From an uncultured Lachnospiraceae bacterium (GTDB lineage Bacteria > Bacillota > Clostridia > Lachnospirales > Lachnospiraceae): a stretch of DNA of 64,000 nucleotides. The stretch spans positions 1 to 64,000 of the forward strand of contig CANBFE010000019.1 of assembly GCA_947367855.1 (NCBI GenBank), in the 5' to 3' direction. The notes below the pieces were generated by a model. It had not been told where the DNA came from and searched no databases. It saw only the letters and a list, made by a program, of their open reading frames with translations. Position 1 is the stretch's first letter, and each line of letters starts with the position of its first letter. Below are positions 53,211 through 61,353 of this stretch, piece after piece. Position numbers and translations under genes: made by a program.

Positions 53211-54983
53211 ATGGCGCAGATTTTGAAGAAATTGAATGTGTTGCTGGACGGAAAGCAGAAAAGAACCATGGCAGGGCTTGTGGTGCTGATGGTTATCGGC
53301 GCCTTTCTGCAGACTGCAGGCGTGGGGATGCTGGTCCAGGTGGTCAGCGTGGTGGTGGACCCCCGGTCCGTGGAGAACAGCGCCCTGGTAAGGGGCTTTT
53401 ATGATTTTCTGGGATGCAGGGATTTCCAGAGCTTTTCCGTGACTGTGATGGTGCTTCTCACAGTGACCTTTGGGGTGAAGAATCTGTTTCTGTTTCTGCA
53501 GCAGAAGCTGACATTTGCCTTTGTGTACACCAATCAGTTCAGGACATCCGAGCGGATGATGCGGAATTACCTGCGGAGAGGCTATGAATTTTACCTGAAT
53601 GCGGATACCGCTGTGGTGCAGAGAAGCATTACCTCAGATGTAAACAATATGTATGCCCTGATTCTGGCCCTGCTCCAGCTGGTGTCGGACGGGGTGGTGT
53701 CCCTGTTTGTGATAGGGTACTGTCTGATGACCAACGGACTGATGACAGTTCTGTTGGCATTTTCCCTGGGGATTTTGATGGCAGTGGTGAAAAAGGTGCT
53801 GAAACCTGTGATGTACAGGGCGGGAAAGGAAAACCAGGATTACTACAGCAGCCTGTTCAAATGGATTTCACAGACAGTCCAGGGAATCAAGGAAGTGAAG
53901 GTTACCTGCAAGGAGCAGTATTTTGTGGAGGAGTACTGCAGATGCGGCAGGGGGTATGTGGAGGCTGTGCAGCGGCGGGATCTGTACAACAATGTGCCCA
54001 AGCTTCTCATAGAGACTGTCTGCATTGCGGTGATGATGGGGTATATGATAGCGCTTACCCTTCTGGGAAGCGGCACTGGGAATATGCTGGAGGTGCTGAC
54101 CACTCTGGCGGCTGCGGCCTTTGTGCTTCTTCCTGCCGTGAACAGGATCAACAATCAGATGAATGCCATTTCCTTCTGTGAACCCTTCTTTATGGGGGTC
54201 AGCGACAATCTGCAGGAAGAGATCGGCGATGCAAGGGTGGACATGTCCTTTGCCACGGACGAGGAGGAGAAGCTTCCCCTGAAGCAGTCCATAGAATTAA
54301 AGGATATCGTCTATGCCTATCCCAACAGCGACAAGCTGATCTTTGATCATGCGGACCTCACCATACCGGTGGGCTCCGCAGTGGGAATCGTGGGAACCTC
54401 CGGGGCGGGAAAGAGCACCCTGGTGGATATTCTTCTGGGGCTTCTGGAGGTGAGGGAAGGCTCCATCCTGGCGGACGGACAGAACGTGAAAGGCCATTAC
54501 AGGAAGTTTCTGAAAAATATCGGTTACATTCCCCAGATGATTTTCATGCTGGACGACACCATCAGAAGGAATGTGGCCTTTGGCGTGCAGGACGGTAAGG
54601 TGGATGAGGACAGGGTCTGGGAGGTGCTTCGGGAAGCGAGGCTGGACGAATTTGTGAAGTCTCTTCCGGAGGGCCTGGACACAGGAATAGGGGAGCGGGG
54701 AATCCGGCTTTCCGGCGGGCAGAGGCAGCGGATCGGCATTGCCCGGGCGCTTTACTATGACCCGGAGGTGCTGATTCTGGACGAGGCCACGTCCGCTTTG
54801 GACAATGACACGGAAGGCGCCATTATGGAGTCCATCAACAGTCTTCACGGCAGGAAGACACTGATCATTATAGCGCACAGACTGCAGACCATCGAGAAGT
54901 GCGAACTGGTCTACCGGGTGGAGGACGGAAAACTGGTCCGGGAACGGGAAGGCGTGGAAAAGGGAGAAAGAGAAAGGGATTGA
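53211..54983 (+). CDS. PglK-like ABC exporter/lipid-linked glycan flippase
   Basis: A 590-residue half-transporter with fused membrane and ATPase parts. Six membrane segments span about residues 15-320; the ATPase has Walker A GTSGAGKST (about 395-403), signature LSGGQRQRIG (about 500) and Walker B VLILDEATSALD (about 520). The general style resembles PglK, which flips lipid-linked oligosaccharides in glycoprotein pathways. No Wzx-type flippase was found in the window, so this gene is the best flippase candidate. It sits between the sialyltransferase-like gene and pseF. Multidrug export is an alternative, made unlikely by context. Confidence 0.82.
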   Translation: MAQILKKLNVLLDGKQKRTMAGLVVLMVIGAFLQTAGVGMLVQVVSVVVDPRSVENSALVRGFYDFLGCRDFQSFSVTVMVLLTVTFGVKNLFLFLQQKLTFAFVYTNQFRTSERMMRNYLRRGYEFYLNADTAVVQRSITSDVNNMYALILALLQLVSDGVVSLFVIGYCLMTNGLMTVLLAFSLGILMAVVKKVLKPVMYRAGKENQDYYSSLFKWISQTVQGIKEVKVTCKEQYFVEEYCRCGRGYVEAVQRRDLYNNVPKLLIETVCIAVMMGYMIALTLLGSGTGNMLEVLTTLAAAAFVLLPAVNRINNQMNAISFCEPFFMGVSDNLQEEIGDARVDMSFATDEEEKLPLKQSIELKDIVYAYPNSDKLIFDHADLTIPVGSAVGIVGTSGAGKSTLVDILLGLLEVREGSILADGQNVKGHYRKFLKNIGYIPQMIFMLDDTIRRNVAFGVQDGKVDEDRVWEVLREARLDEFVKSLPEGLDTGIGERGIRLSGGQRQRIGIARALYYDPEVLILDEATSALDNDTEGAIMESINSLHGRKTLIIIAHRLQTIEKCELVYRVEDGKLVREREGVEKGERERD

Positions 54984-54987
54984 AAAG

Positions 54988-55686
54988 ATGAAAAAATTGG
55001 CGGTTATCACGGCCAGGGGAGGAAGCAAGCGGATTCCCCATAAAAATATAAAGGATTTCTGCGGCAGGCCCATACTTGCCTATTCCATTGAGGCAGCCCT
55101 GAAATCAGGGGTTTTTGACACTGTGATGGTGTCCACTGACGATAAGGAGATTGCCCGTGTGGCAGAGGAGTGCGGGGCGGAGGTGCCCTTCTTCCGGAGC
55201 GGGGAGACTTCCGGGGATTTCGCCACAACGGCCCAGGTGCTTTTGGAGGTGCTTGAGGAGTACGGGAAGAGGGGACAGTATTTTGACCTGTTCTGCTGTA
55301 TTTATCCCACGGCCCCCTTCCTCACGGCAGAGAGGCTGAGGGAGGCCATGGAGCTTCTGGAGAGCTCCGGAGCGGACTGCGTGCATCCTGTGGTGCGCTT
55401 TGGCTTTCCGCCCCAGCGCTGCCTGGTGATGGAGGACGGGTATCTGAAATTCAAGTGGCCGGAGTACCGCAATACCAGATCCCAGGATCTGGAGCCTTTT
55501 TACCATGATGTGGGACAGTTCTACTGCCTGAACAGGGCCAGTTTTGCCAGGCAGAAAACCACGGTGATGGAGAAGACCATTCCTGTGGTTCTGTCGGAGC
55601 TGGAGATCCAGGATATCGACACGGAAGAGGACTGGAGAGTGGCGGAGGCCAAGTACCGTCTGCTGCGCGGCGGGATTGTGGAGTGA
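54988..55686 (+). CDS. pseF: CMP-pseudaminic acid/acylneuraminate cytidylyltransferase
   Basis: A 232-residue enzyme that joins CTP to a nonulosonic acid to give the activated CMP-sugar. N-terminal AVITARGGSKRIPHKNI (about 4-20), the MVSTDDKEIARVAEECGAEV segment (in parts), and IYPTAPFLTAERL are hallmarks of the family. Size and the QFYCLNRASF stretch fit PseF more than NeuA. It starts 4 bases after the ABC gene and 39 bases before pseG. NeuA or LegF cannot be fully excluded by eye. Confidence 0.88.
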   Translation: MKKLAVITARGGSKRIPHKNIKDFCGRPILAYSIEAALKSGVFDTVMVSTDDKEIARVAEECGAEVPFFRSGETSGDFATTAQVLLEVLEEYGKRGQYFDLFCCIYPTAPFLTAERLREAMELLESSGADCVHPVVRFGFPPQRCLVMEDGYLKFKWPEYRNTRSQDLEPFYHDVGQFYCLNRASFARQKTTVMEKTIPVVLSELEIQDIDTEEDWRVAEAKYRLLRGGIVE

Positions 55687-55725
55687 GCGCAGGGCGCGGG
55701 GACAGAGGGACAGGAGGAAATGCGG

Positions 55726-56751
55726 ATGATCTGGATTCGGGCGGACGCCAACCATAAGATAGGTTCAGGGCATGTGATGCGCTGCCTTTCCATTGCCGGG
55801 GAGCTGAAACGGCAGGGAGAGGAGGTCTGCTTTCTGGTGGCGGATGAGGAATCCCTGCCGCTGCTTCAGGCCAGGGGACAGGAATTTCTGGTTCTGCATT
55901 CCGATTACCTGGAGCCGGAGGGGGAACTGGAACGCCTGGAAGAGCTTCTGCGGGAGCGGAAACCGGACTTTTTCCTGGCGGACAGCTATTATGTGACCGA
56001 AGCGTATCTGAGCAGGGTCAGGAGGCTGGTTCCCGTGGGATATCTGGACGATCTGGGCCGCGACTTTGCGGTGGATCTTCTGATCAATTACAATATTTTC
56101 TGCGACGATTTTTCGTACAAAATGATGCCGCGGGACAAAATGCTGACGGGAGTGGCCTATGCGCCGCTGCGGAAGGAATTTTCGGGGGTAAGCTACAGGG
56201 TGCGGGAGAAAGCGGCCAGGGTGCTGATCACCACCGGGGGCAGCGACGGGTACAATCTGGCGGGACAGCTGTTGGAAAGGGTTCTGTCACATCCTCCGGC
56301 TTCCGGGCTGGAGTACCGGGTGGTAAGCGGCGCCTATAACCAACACCTGGAAAAACTGGAAGCTCTGGCCGCAGGGCGTCCCAATGTCCGGATATACAGC
56401 AATGTCAGTCAGATGCAGGAGCTGATGAAAGAATGTGACATTGCTGTCAGCGCAGGGGGATCCACCCTGTACGAGCTGTGCGCTGTGGGAGTGCCCATGA
56501 TCTGCTTTTCCTTTGTGGAGAGCCAGGGACGCATTGTGGAATGCTTCCGGGAGAAGGACCTGGTCTGTTACGGGGGAAGCTATCTCACCCTGGGAAAACA
56601 GCTGTTGGAGGATATAACTGACAATATTGTCAGGTTAATGGAAGACCCGGCGCTGCGGCGAAAGTACAGCGAAAAAATGAAATCCCTTGTGGACGGGCAG
56701 GGCGCCGCAAGGATTGCAGAAAGGCTGACAGCCGGGAGGAAGGGATTATGA
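55726..56751 (+). CDS. pseG: UDP-2,4-diacetamido-2,4,6-trideoxy-altropyranose hydrolase, PseG-like
   Basis: About 341 residues. PseG releases UDP from the product of PseH, giving the free sugar that PseI condenses with phosphoenolpyruvate. N-terminal IRADANHKIGSGHVMRC (about 4-20) holds the catalytic His, and LITTGGSDGYNLAGQLLE and SAGGSTLYELCAVGVP are the expected GT-B-like donor-site segments. ATG 55726 is 8 bases after AGGAGG, against 2 for ATG 55720. It overlaps the next gene by 4 bases. No PseI gene follows. Confidence 0.9.
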   Translation: MIWIRADANHKIGSGHVMRCLSIAGELKRQGEEVCFLVADEESLPLLQARGQEFLVLHSDYLEPEGELERLEELLRERKPDFFLADSYYVTEAYLSRVRRLVPVGYLDDLGRDFAVDLLINYNIFCDDFSYKMMPRDKMLTGVAYAPLRKEFSGVSYRVREKAARVLITTGGSDGYNLAGQLLERVLSHPPASGLEYRVVSGAYNQHLEKLEALAAGRPNVRIYSNVSQMQELMKECDIAVSAGGSTLYELCAVGVPMICFSFVESQGRIVECFREKDLVCYGGSYLTLGKQLLEDITDNIVRLMEDPALRRKYSEKMKSLVDGQGAARIAERLTAGRKGL

Positions 56752-57593
56752 GAAGCTTGTCCGGCAGGAGAATGGCAGTATACGGTATGTTTTCCGCAGT
56801 GCTGTTCCTGGCGCTGTTCCTGGCAACCTTCCGCAGGAGAACGGACGGAATGGAAAGGCAGCAGGTCAGCATCGTTGCTTTCGGGGACAGCGTTTTCGGG
56901 GAGGTTCGGGATGAGACCTCCGTTCCGGCCCTGCTGCAGGAACTGACAGGAAAGTCAGTGTACAATGCCGGTATGGGCGGGACCTGTATGGCAAGGCAGC
57001 CCCAGGGGCGGAGAATGGACTATGGAAAGGATTCCCTGTCCATGGTGGGACTGGCCAGGGCCGTCGGAACGGACGACTTCGGGGTGCAGCAGACCGTGCG
57101 GATGCGGGAGACCAATGCGGAATATTTTGAGGAAGACATTGACAGACTGGAGACCATAGATTTCTCCCGGGTGGAAACAGTGCTGATTCAGCAGGGGGTC
57201 AATGATTACCATGCGGGGATTCCCATTGAGAACCCGGAGGAGCCCTATGACGAGTATACTTTTCTGGGCGCTTTGAGGACTACGGTGGCATATCTGCGCA
57301 GGGCCAATCCCGATGTCCGGATTGTGCTGGTCACCCCCACCTATACCTGGTATATTTTCACCGGGCTTACCTGTGAGGAGGCGGACCAGGGGGGAGGTTT
57401 TCTGGAAGAATATGTGGAAGCGGAGCTTGGGGTGGCGGAGGAGCTGGGGATTGAGGTCATAGATATGTATCATGATTTTTTCCCCCACGAGACCTGGGAG
57501 GATAAGGATGTGTACACCAGGGACGGTCTCCATCCCAACGGGGAAGGCCGGGAAAAGCTGGCCCGGCGCATAGCGGAAGTGTTGGAGGGATAA
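56748..57593 (+). CDS. membrane-anchored SGNH hydrolase
   Basis: A 281-residue exported protein: basic N-terminus, one membrane segment (YGMFSAVLFLALFLATF), then an SGNH domain with block I AFGDSVFGE, NAGMGGTCMA, block III QGVNDYHAG and block V DGLHPNGEG, which supplies the catalytic Asp and His. Probable esterase acting on acetyl groups of the surface glycan. It overlaps pseG by 4 bases, tying it to the nonulosonic-acid genes; bacterial pseudaminic acids are often O-acetylated or deacetylated (known). It resembles the SGNH domain encoded at 48530. Confidence 0.82.
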   Translation: MRSLSGRRMAVYGMFSAVLFLALFLATFRRRTDGMERQQVSIVAFGDSVFGEVRDETSVPALLQELTGKSVYNAGMGGTCMARQPQGRRMDYGKDSLSMVGLARAVGTDDFGVQQTVRMRETNAEYFEEDIDRLETIDFSRVETVLIQQGVNDYHAGIPIENPEEPYDEYTFLGALRTTVAYLRRANPDVRIVLVTPTYTWYIFTGLTCEEADQGGGFLEEYVEAELGVAEELGIEVIDMYHDFFPHETWEDKDVYTRDGLHPNGEGREKLARRIAEVLEG

Positions 57594-57613
57594 CAGACAG
57601 AAGGAGGATGGGA

Positions 57614-59179
57614 ATGAAGTCACCCGCAGAGGTATTTCGGCTTGTATACGGAAAAATCAGGAAGGAGTGGAAGGCTGCGTTTCTGGGCTGTTTTCTGGCA
57701 GGGGTGCTGGTCCATATGCCGGTGCTGCTGTCGGACATTCCAAACCATGACGGACTGGACAGTATGTATTTTGACCAGAATATGATCACATCCGGCAGAT
57801 GGTTTCTCACTGTGGCCTGTGGAATTTCCTCCTACTATACCATTCCCTGGTTCATCGGTCTTCTGGGGCTTTTCTACCTAAGCTGCGCCGCCGCTGCGGT
57901 GTGTGAGCTTCTGGAAGTGAGAAAAGCATGGGCAGGGGCAGTGGTGGGAGGCCTTATGGCCGTATTTCCGGCAGTGGCCTCCACATTTGCCTATGTGTTT
58001 ACCCTGGACGGTTATATGATGGGGATTCTGCTGGCTGTACTGGCAGTGCTGTTTACCAAAAAGCTGCGGCTGGGTTTTCTGCCGGGGGCGGTGTGCCTTG
58101 CCCTCAGCATGGGCATATATCAGGCCTATCTGCCGGTGGCCATGATACTTTCCCTGTTCTCCATTCTGATGCTGCCGGGAGGGGAAAGTGCGGAGAAGCC
58201 CCTTTCCGGAGGAGTGATCCCGGGCATCCTGCGTTATCTGTATATGGGAATCCTGGGCGCCGGGCTGTATTACAGTCTTCTGCAGGTGTTGTTAAAAATG
58301 CAGGGAAAACAGCTGGATACCTATCAGGGAATCGACGGCATGATGTCCGGAGCCTCGTCGGGAAGGGGAATCCTTGGGACTGCGGCAGATATGTACCGGG
58401 ATTTTTTCCGTTTTTCCTTTGGGGGAAATGTGCTGTTTCAGAATGTGTTTTCCGCGCTGGCCTGGATTTTGCTGGCCGTGACTGCGGCATGGGCGGGGAT
58501 TTTGTGGTGCCGCAAAAGAAAATACTGGAAGAATCCGGTTTTGCTGGTTATAATGATAGCAGTGCTGTTTGCCCTGCCGGGGGCCACCAATATCATTCTG
58601 CTTGTCTCCCCGGGGGTGAATTATCATCTGCTGATGCGTTATCAGTGGGTGCTGTATGCCGTGGGCGCGGTGGCCCTGGGTGCAGGCTGCAGGGAGGAGG
58701 AATCCGGGGGATCCTGGCAGGAGTGGACAGCGCTCCTGGCGGCGGTTCTTCTGATTTTCTGCTATTGCATCACGGACAATATCGCCTATGCCAATCTGCA
58801 GAGGCGGTATGAGAAGACCTATGCCTACTGTGTGAGACTGTTGGACAGGATAGAGCAGACGGAAGGCTATTACCAGGGAATTCCTGTGGCCATGGTGGGC
58901 GTGGTGGGGGATGAGGTTTACCCGGTAACGGATATCACCCTTCCCGTGACTTCCGGGATGATCGGCATGAGCGGGGACAGCCTGCTGTATATGGGGAAAA
59001 ACTATGAGATTTTTATCCGGAATTATCTGGGGGCAACCCTGAACCTGCTGCCTGCGGAGGCTATGGAGGAGATGTATTATTCGGAAGAATACATTGCCAT
59101 GGACAGCTTTCCGGGAAAGGATTCCATCCGCGTCATTGACGGGATTATGTACATTAAGACAGAGAATGCCACGCGCTGA
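57614..59179 (+). CDS. GtrII-family membrane glucosyltransferase-like protein
   Basis: About 521 residues. PNHDGLDSMYFDQNMITSGRW-type N-terminal region (an outside loop with acidic residues, then GRW) followed by about ten membrane segments matches the GtrII/Glucos_trans_II family, which adds glucose or other sugars from undecaprenyl phosphate donors to surface polymers. A soluble tail begins near residue 420. ATG 57614 is chosen because AAGGAGG ends 6 bases before it, while ATG 57608 touches the ribosome site. The next gene is a GtrB-type enzyme, the usual donor maker. Confidence 0.85.
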   Translation: MKSPAEVFRLVYGKIRKEWKAAFLGCFLAGVLVHMPVLLSDIPNHDGLDSMYFDQNMITSGRWFLTVACGISSYYTIPWFIGLLGLFYLSCAAAAVCELLEVRKAWAGAVVGGLMAVFPAVASTFAYVFTLDGYMMGILLAVLAVLFTKKLRLGFLPGAVCLALSMGIYQAYLPVAMILSLFSILMLPGGESAEKPLSGGVIPGILRYLYMGILGAGLYYSLLQVLLKMQGKQLDTYQGIDGMMSGASSGRGILGTAADMYRDFFRFSFGGNVLFQNVFSALAWILLAVTAAWAGILWCRKRKYWKNPVLLVIMIAVLFALPGATNIILLVSPGVNYHLLMRYQWVLYAVGAVALGAGCREEESGGSWQEWTALLAAVLLIFCYCITDNIAYANLQRRYEKTYAYCVRLLDRIEQTEGYYQGIPVAMVGVVGDEVYPVTDITLPVTSGMIGMSGDSLLYMGKNYEIFIRNYLGATLNLLPAEAMEEMYYSEEYIAMDSFPGKDSIRVIDGIMYIKTENATR

Positions 59180-59206
59180 GTGTGGAGAAACCGGGGTCAG
59201 GAGTAA

Positions 59207-60166
59207 ATGGCTTTATTATCAATTGTTCTGCCGGCATATAACGAGGAAGAGAATATAGCGAATACTGCGGAAGTGCTGTCCGGACTTATGGAGGAAAACA
59301 GGATTGACTACGAACTTATATTTGTAAGCGACGGCTCCAGGGACGGGACTTTTTCGGAGATCCGGAAGGCTGCGGAAGCAAACCCCAGGATCCGCGGGGA
59401 GGAGTTTTCGCGCAATTTCGGCAAGGAGGCCGCCATTTTTGCGGGACTGGAGATGAGCAGGGGCAATGCCGTCATTGTGATGGACTGTGATCTGCAGCAT
59501 CCGCCGGAAATGATTCCCTTGATGTGGGAGAAATGGAAGGCAGGGGCAGAGGTGGTTGAGGGCATTAAGCTGAGCAGGGGAAGGGAAAGCCTGGGACACA
59601 GGCTTTCGGCAGGACTGTTCTATAAGATTATGAGTAATCTGATCAGGATGGACATGAATGCGTCCTCAGATTTCAAGCTTCTGGACCGCAAGGTGGTGGA
59701 CGTGCTGCTGACGCTGCCGGAGCGCAATACTTTTTTCCGGGCGCTGAGTTTCTGGGTGGGATTCCGGACGGATTCGGTCTCCTATGAAGTGCGGGACAGA
59801 CAGTACGGGCAGAGCAAGTGGTCCTTTTTCAGCCTGATGAAATATGCCGTTACCAATGCCACGTCCTTCAGTACGCTTCCCCTTCAGCTGGTGACGGTAA
59901 TGGGACTGGTCTCCATACTGTTCAGCCTGGTTCTGTTTGTGCAGACACTGGTAAAGTATCTCTCCGGAACTGCAGTGGAGGGGTTTACAACGGTAATTCT
60001 GCTGATCCTGATCATCGGGGGCTTTCTGATGCTGAGCCTTGGAATCATCGGCCATTACATTGCCAGAATTTATGAGGAAGTGAAGGGACGGCCCAAATAT
60101 ATCGTCAGCAGGAGAACTGGGCAGAAGACGGAAGAGGAAACAGGATCGGAAGATCAGAAACTGTAA
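59207..60166 (+). CDS. GtrB-type polyprenyl-phosphate glycosyltransferase
   Basis: A 319-residue GT2 enzyme: SIVLPAYNEEENIA, VSDGSRDGT, SRNFGKEAAIFAGLE, metal site MDCDLQHPP and two C-terminal membrane segments (about 230-285). It is very like the gene product at 20522. Paired with the preceding GtrII-like gene, it should charge undecaprenyl phosphate with that enzyme's donor sugar. GtrA, the third member of the known bacteriophage-type set, is absent. Fourth of four such enzymes here. Confidence 0.9.
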   Translation: MALLSIVLPAYNEEENIANTAEVLSGLMEENRIDYELIFVSDGSRDGTFSEIRKAAEANPRIRGEEFSRNFGKEAAIFAGLEMSRGNAVIVMDCDLQHPPEMIPLMWEKWKAGAEVVEGIKLSRGRESLGHRLSAGLFYKIMSNLIRMDMNASSDFKLLDRKVVDVLLTLPERNTFFRALSFWVGFRTDSVSYEVRDRQYGQSKWSFFSLMKYAVTNATSFSTLPLQLVTVMGLVSILFSLVLFVQTLVKYLSGTAVEGFTTVILLILIIGGFLMLSLGIIGHYIARIYEEVKGRPKYIVSRRTGQKTEEETGSEDQKL

Positions 60167-60188
60167 CGGGAAGGAAGAGAGGTTAGCC

Positions 60189-61319
60189 ATGATCAATTTT
60201 AACGTACCGCCTTATGCGGAAAAAGCATATGAATATATACGGGAATGCGTGGAAAAACAGAAAATATGCGGAGACGGAGCCTATACGCAAAAGTGCAACC
60301 AGTGGATTGAGAAGAATACGGGAACTGCAAAATGTCTGCTGACCACTTCCTGTACCCATGCCACGGAGCTGGCGGCGCTGCTGCTTCCACAGATCGGCAG
60401 GGGGGATGAGGTCATCATGCCTTCCTTTACCTTTGTATCCACAGCCGATGCCTTTGTGCTCCGGGGAGCGGTGCCTGTGTTTGTGGATATACGTCCGGAT
60501 ACAATGAATATAGACGAAAAACTGATAGAATCTGCCGTGACGGAGCGCACCAGGGCCATTGTGCCTGTGCATTATGCAGGCGTCGCCTGCGAGATGGATT
60601 CCATTATGGAGACCGCAGAGCGCCATGGACTTGCAGTGATTGAGGATGCGGCCCAGGGAATCATGTCCACCTATAAGGGAAAGGCACTGGGAACCTTCGG
60701 CAATTTTGGCTGCTTCAGCTTTCATGAGACGAAAAACTACAGTATGGGAGAGGGCGGAGCGCTGCTGATCCGGGACCCCGGGGATGTGGAGGCGGCAGAG
60801 ATTATCCGGGAGAAGGGCACCAACCGGAGCAAATATAACCGGGGGCAGATCGACAAGTACACCTGGATCAATTACGGTTCCTCCTATCTGCCCAGCGACA
60901 TGAATGCAGCCTATCTGTATGCGCAGCTGGAGATCGCGGAGGAGATTAATGAGGCGAGACTGGCCTGTTGGAACCGTTACTATGAAAATCTGAGGCCTCT
61001 GGCGGAGGCGGGAAAAATAGAGCTTCCTGTGGTTCCGGAGGGCTGTGTGCACAATGGGCACATGTTCTACATCAAGACGGCGGATATTGAGGAGCGGACA
61101 GAGTTTATCGCTTACCTCAAAAAGAGGGAAGTCCACGCGGTATTTCATTACGTTCCTCTCCACACGGCTCCTGCCGGACTGAAATTTGGCAGATTCCACG
61201 GGGAGGACAGATATACCACCAGGGAGAGCGAACGCCTGGTACGTCTGCCCATGTATTACGGGCTGAAACAGGAACAGGTGGATTATATCTGTGATACCGT
61301 AAAAGAATTTTATGCTTGA
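60189..61319 (+). CDS. wecE: dTDP-4-amino-4,6-dideoxygalactose transaminase, WecE-like
   Basis: A 376-residue PLP aminotransferase strongly resembling E. coli WecE/RffA throughout: an N-terminal INFNVPPY stretch, CGDGAYTQKC, the SFTFVSTADAFVLRG block, IVPVHYAGVACEMD, the PLP-lysine loop SFHETKNYSMGEGGA and FHGEDRYTTRESERLVRLP. It makes dTDP-Fuc4N from dTDP-4-keto-6-deoxyglucose. RmlA and RmlB, which make that substrate, are not in the window. No WecD-type acetyltransferase is obvious; the GNAT at 45427 is a conceivable alternative. It follows the GtrB gene by 22 bases. Confidence 0.9.
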   Translation: MINFNVPPYAEKAYEYIRECVEKQKICGDGAYTQKCNQWIEKNTGTAKCLLTTSCTHATELAALLLPQIGRGDEVIMPSFTFVSTADAFVLRGAVPVFVDIRPDTMNIDEKLIESAVTERTRAIVPVHYAGVACEMDSIMETAERHGLAVIEDAAQGIMSTYKGKALGTFGNFGCFSFHETKNYSMGEGGALLIRDPGDVEAAEIIREKGTNRSKYNRGQIDKYTWINYGSSYLPSDMNAAYLYAQLEIAEEINEARLACWNRYYENLRPLAEAGKIELPVVPEGCVHNGHMFYIKTADIEERTEFIAYLKKREVHAVFHYVPLHTAPAGLKFGRFHGEDRYTTRESERLVRLPMYYGLKQEQVDYICDTVKEFYA

Positions 61320-61353
61320 GGAAGGAACCGGAATCGGTGACGGCAGGAGAGGG

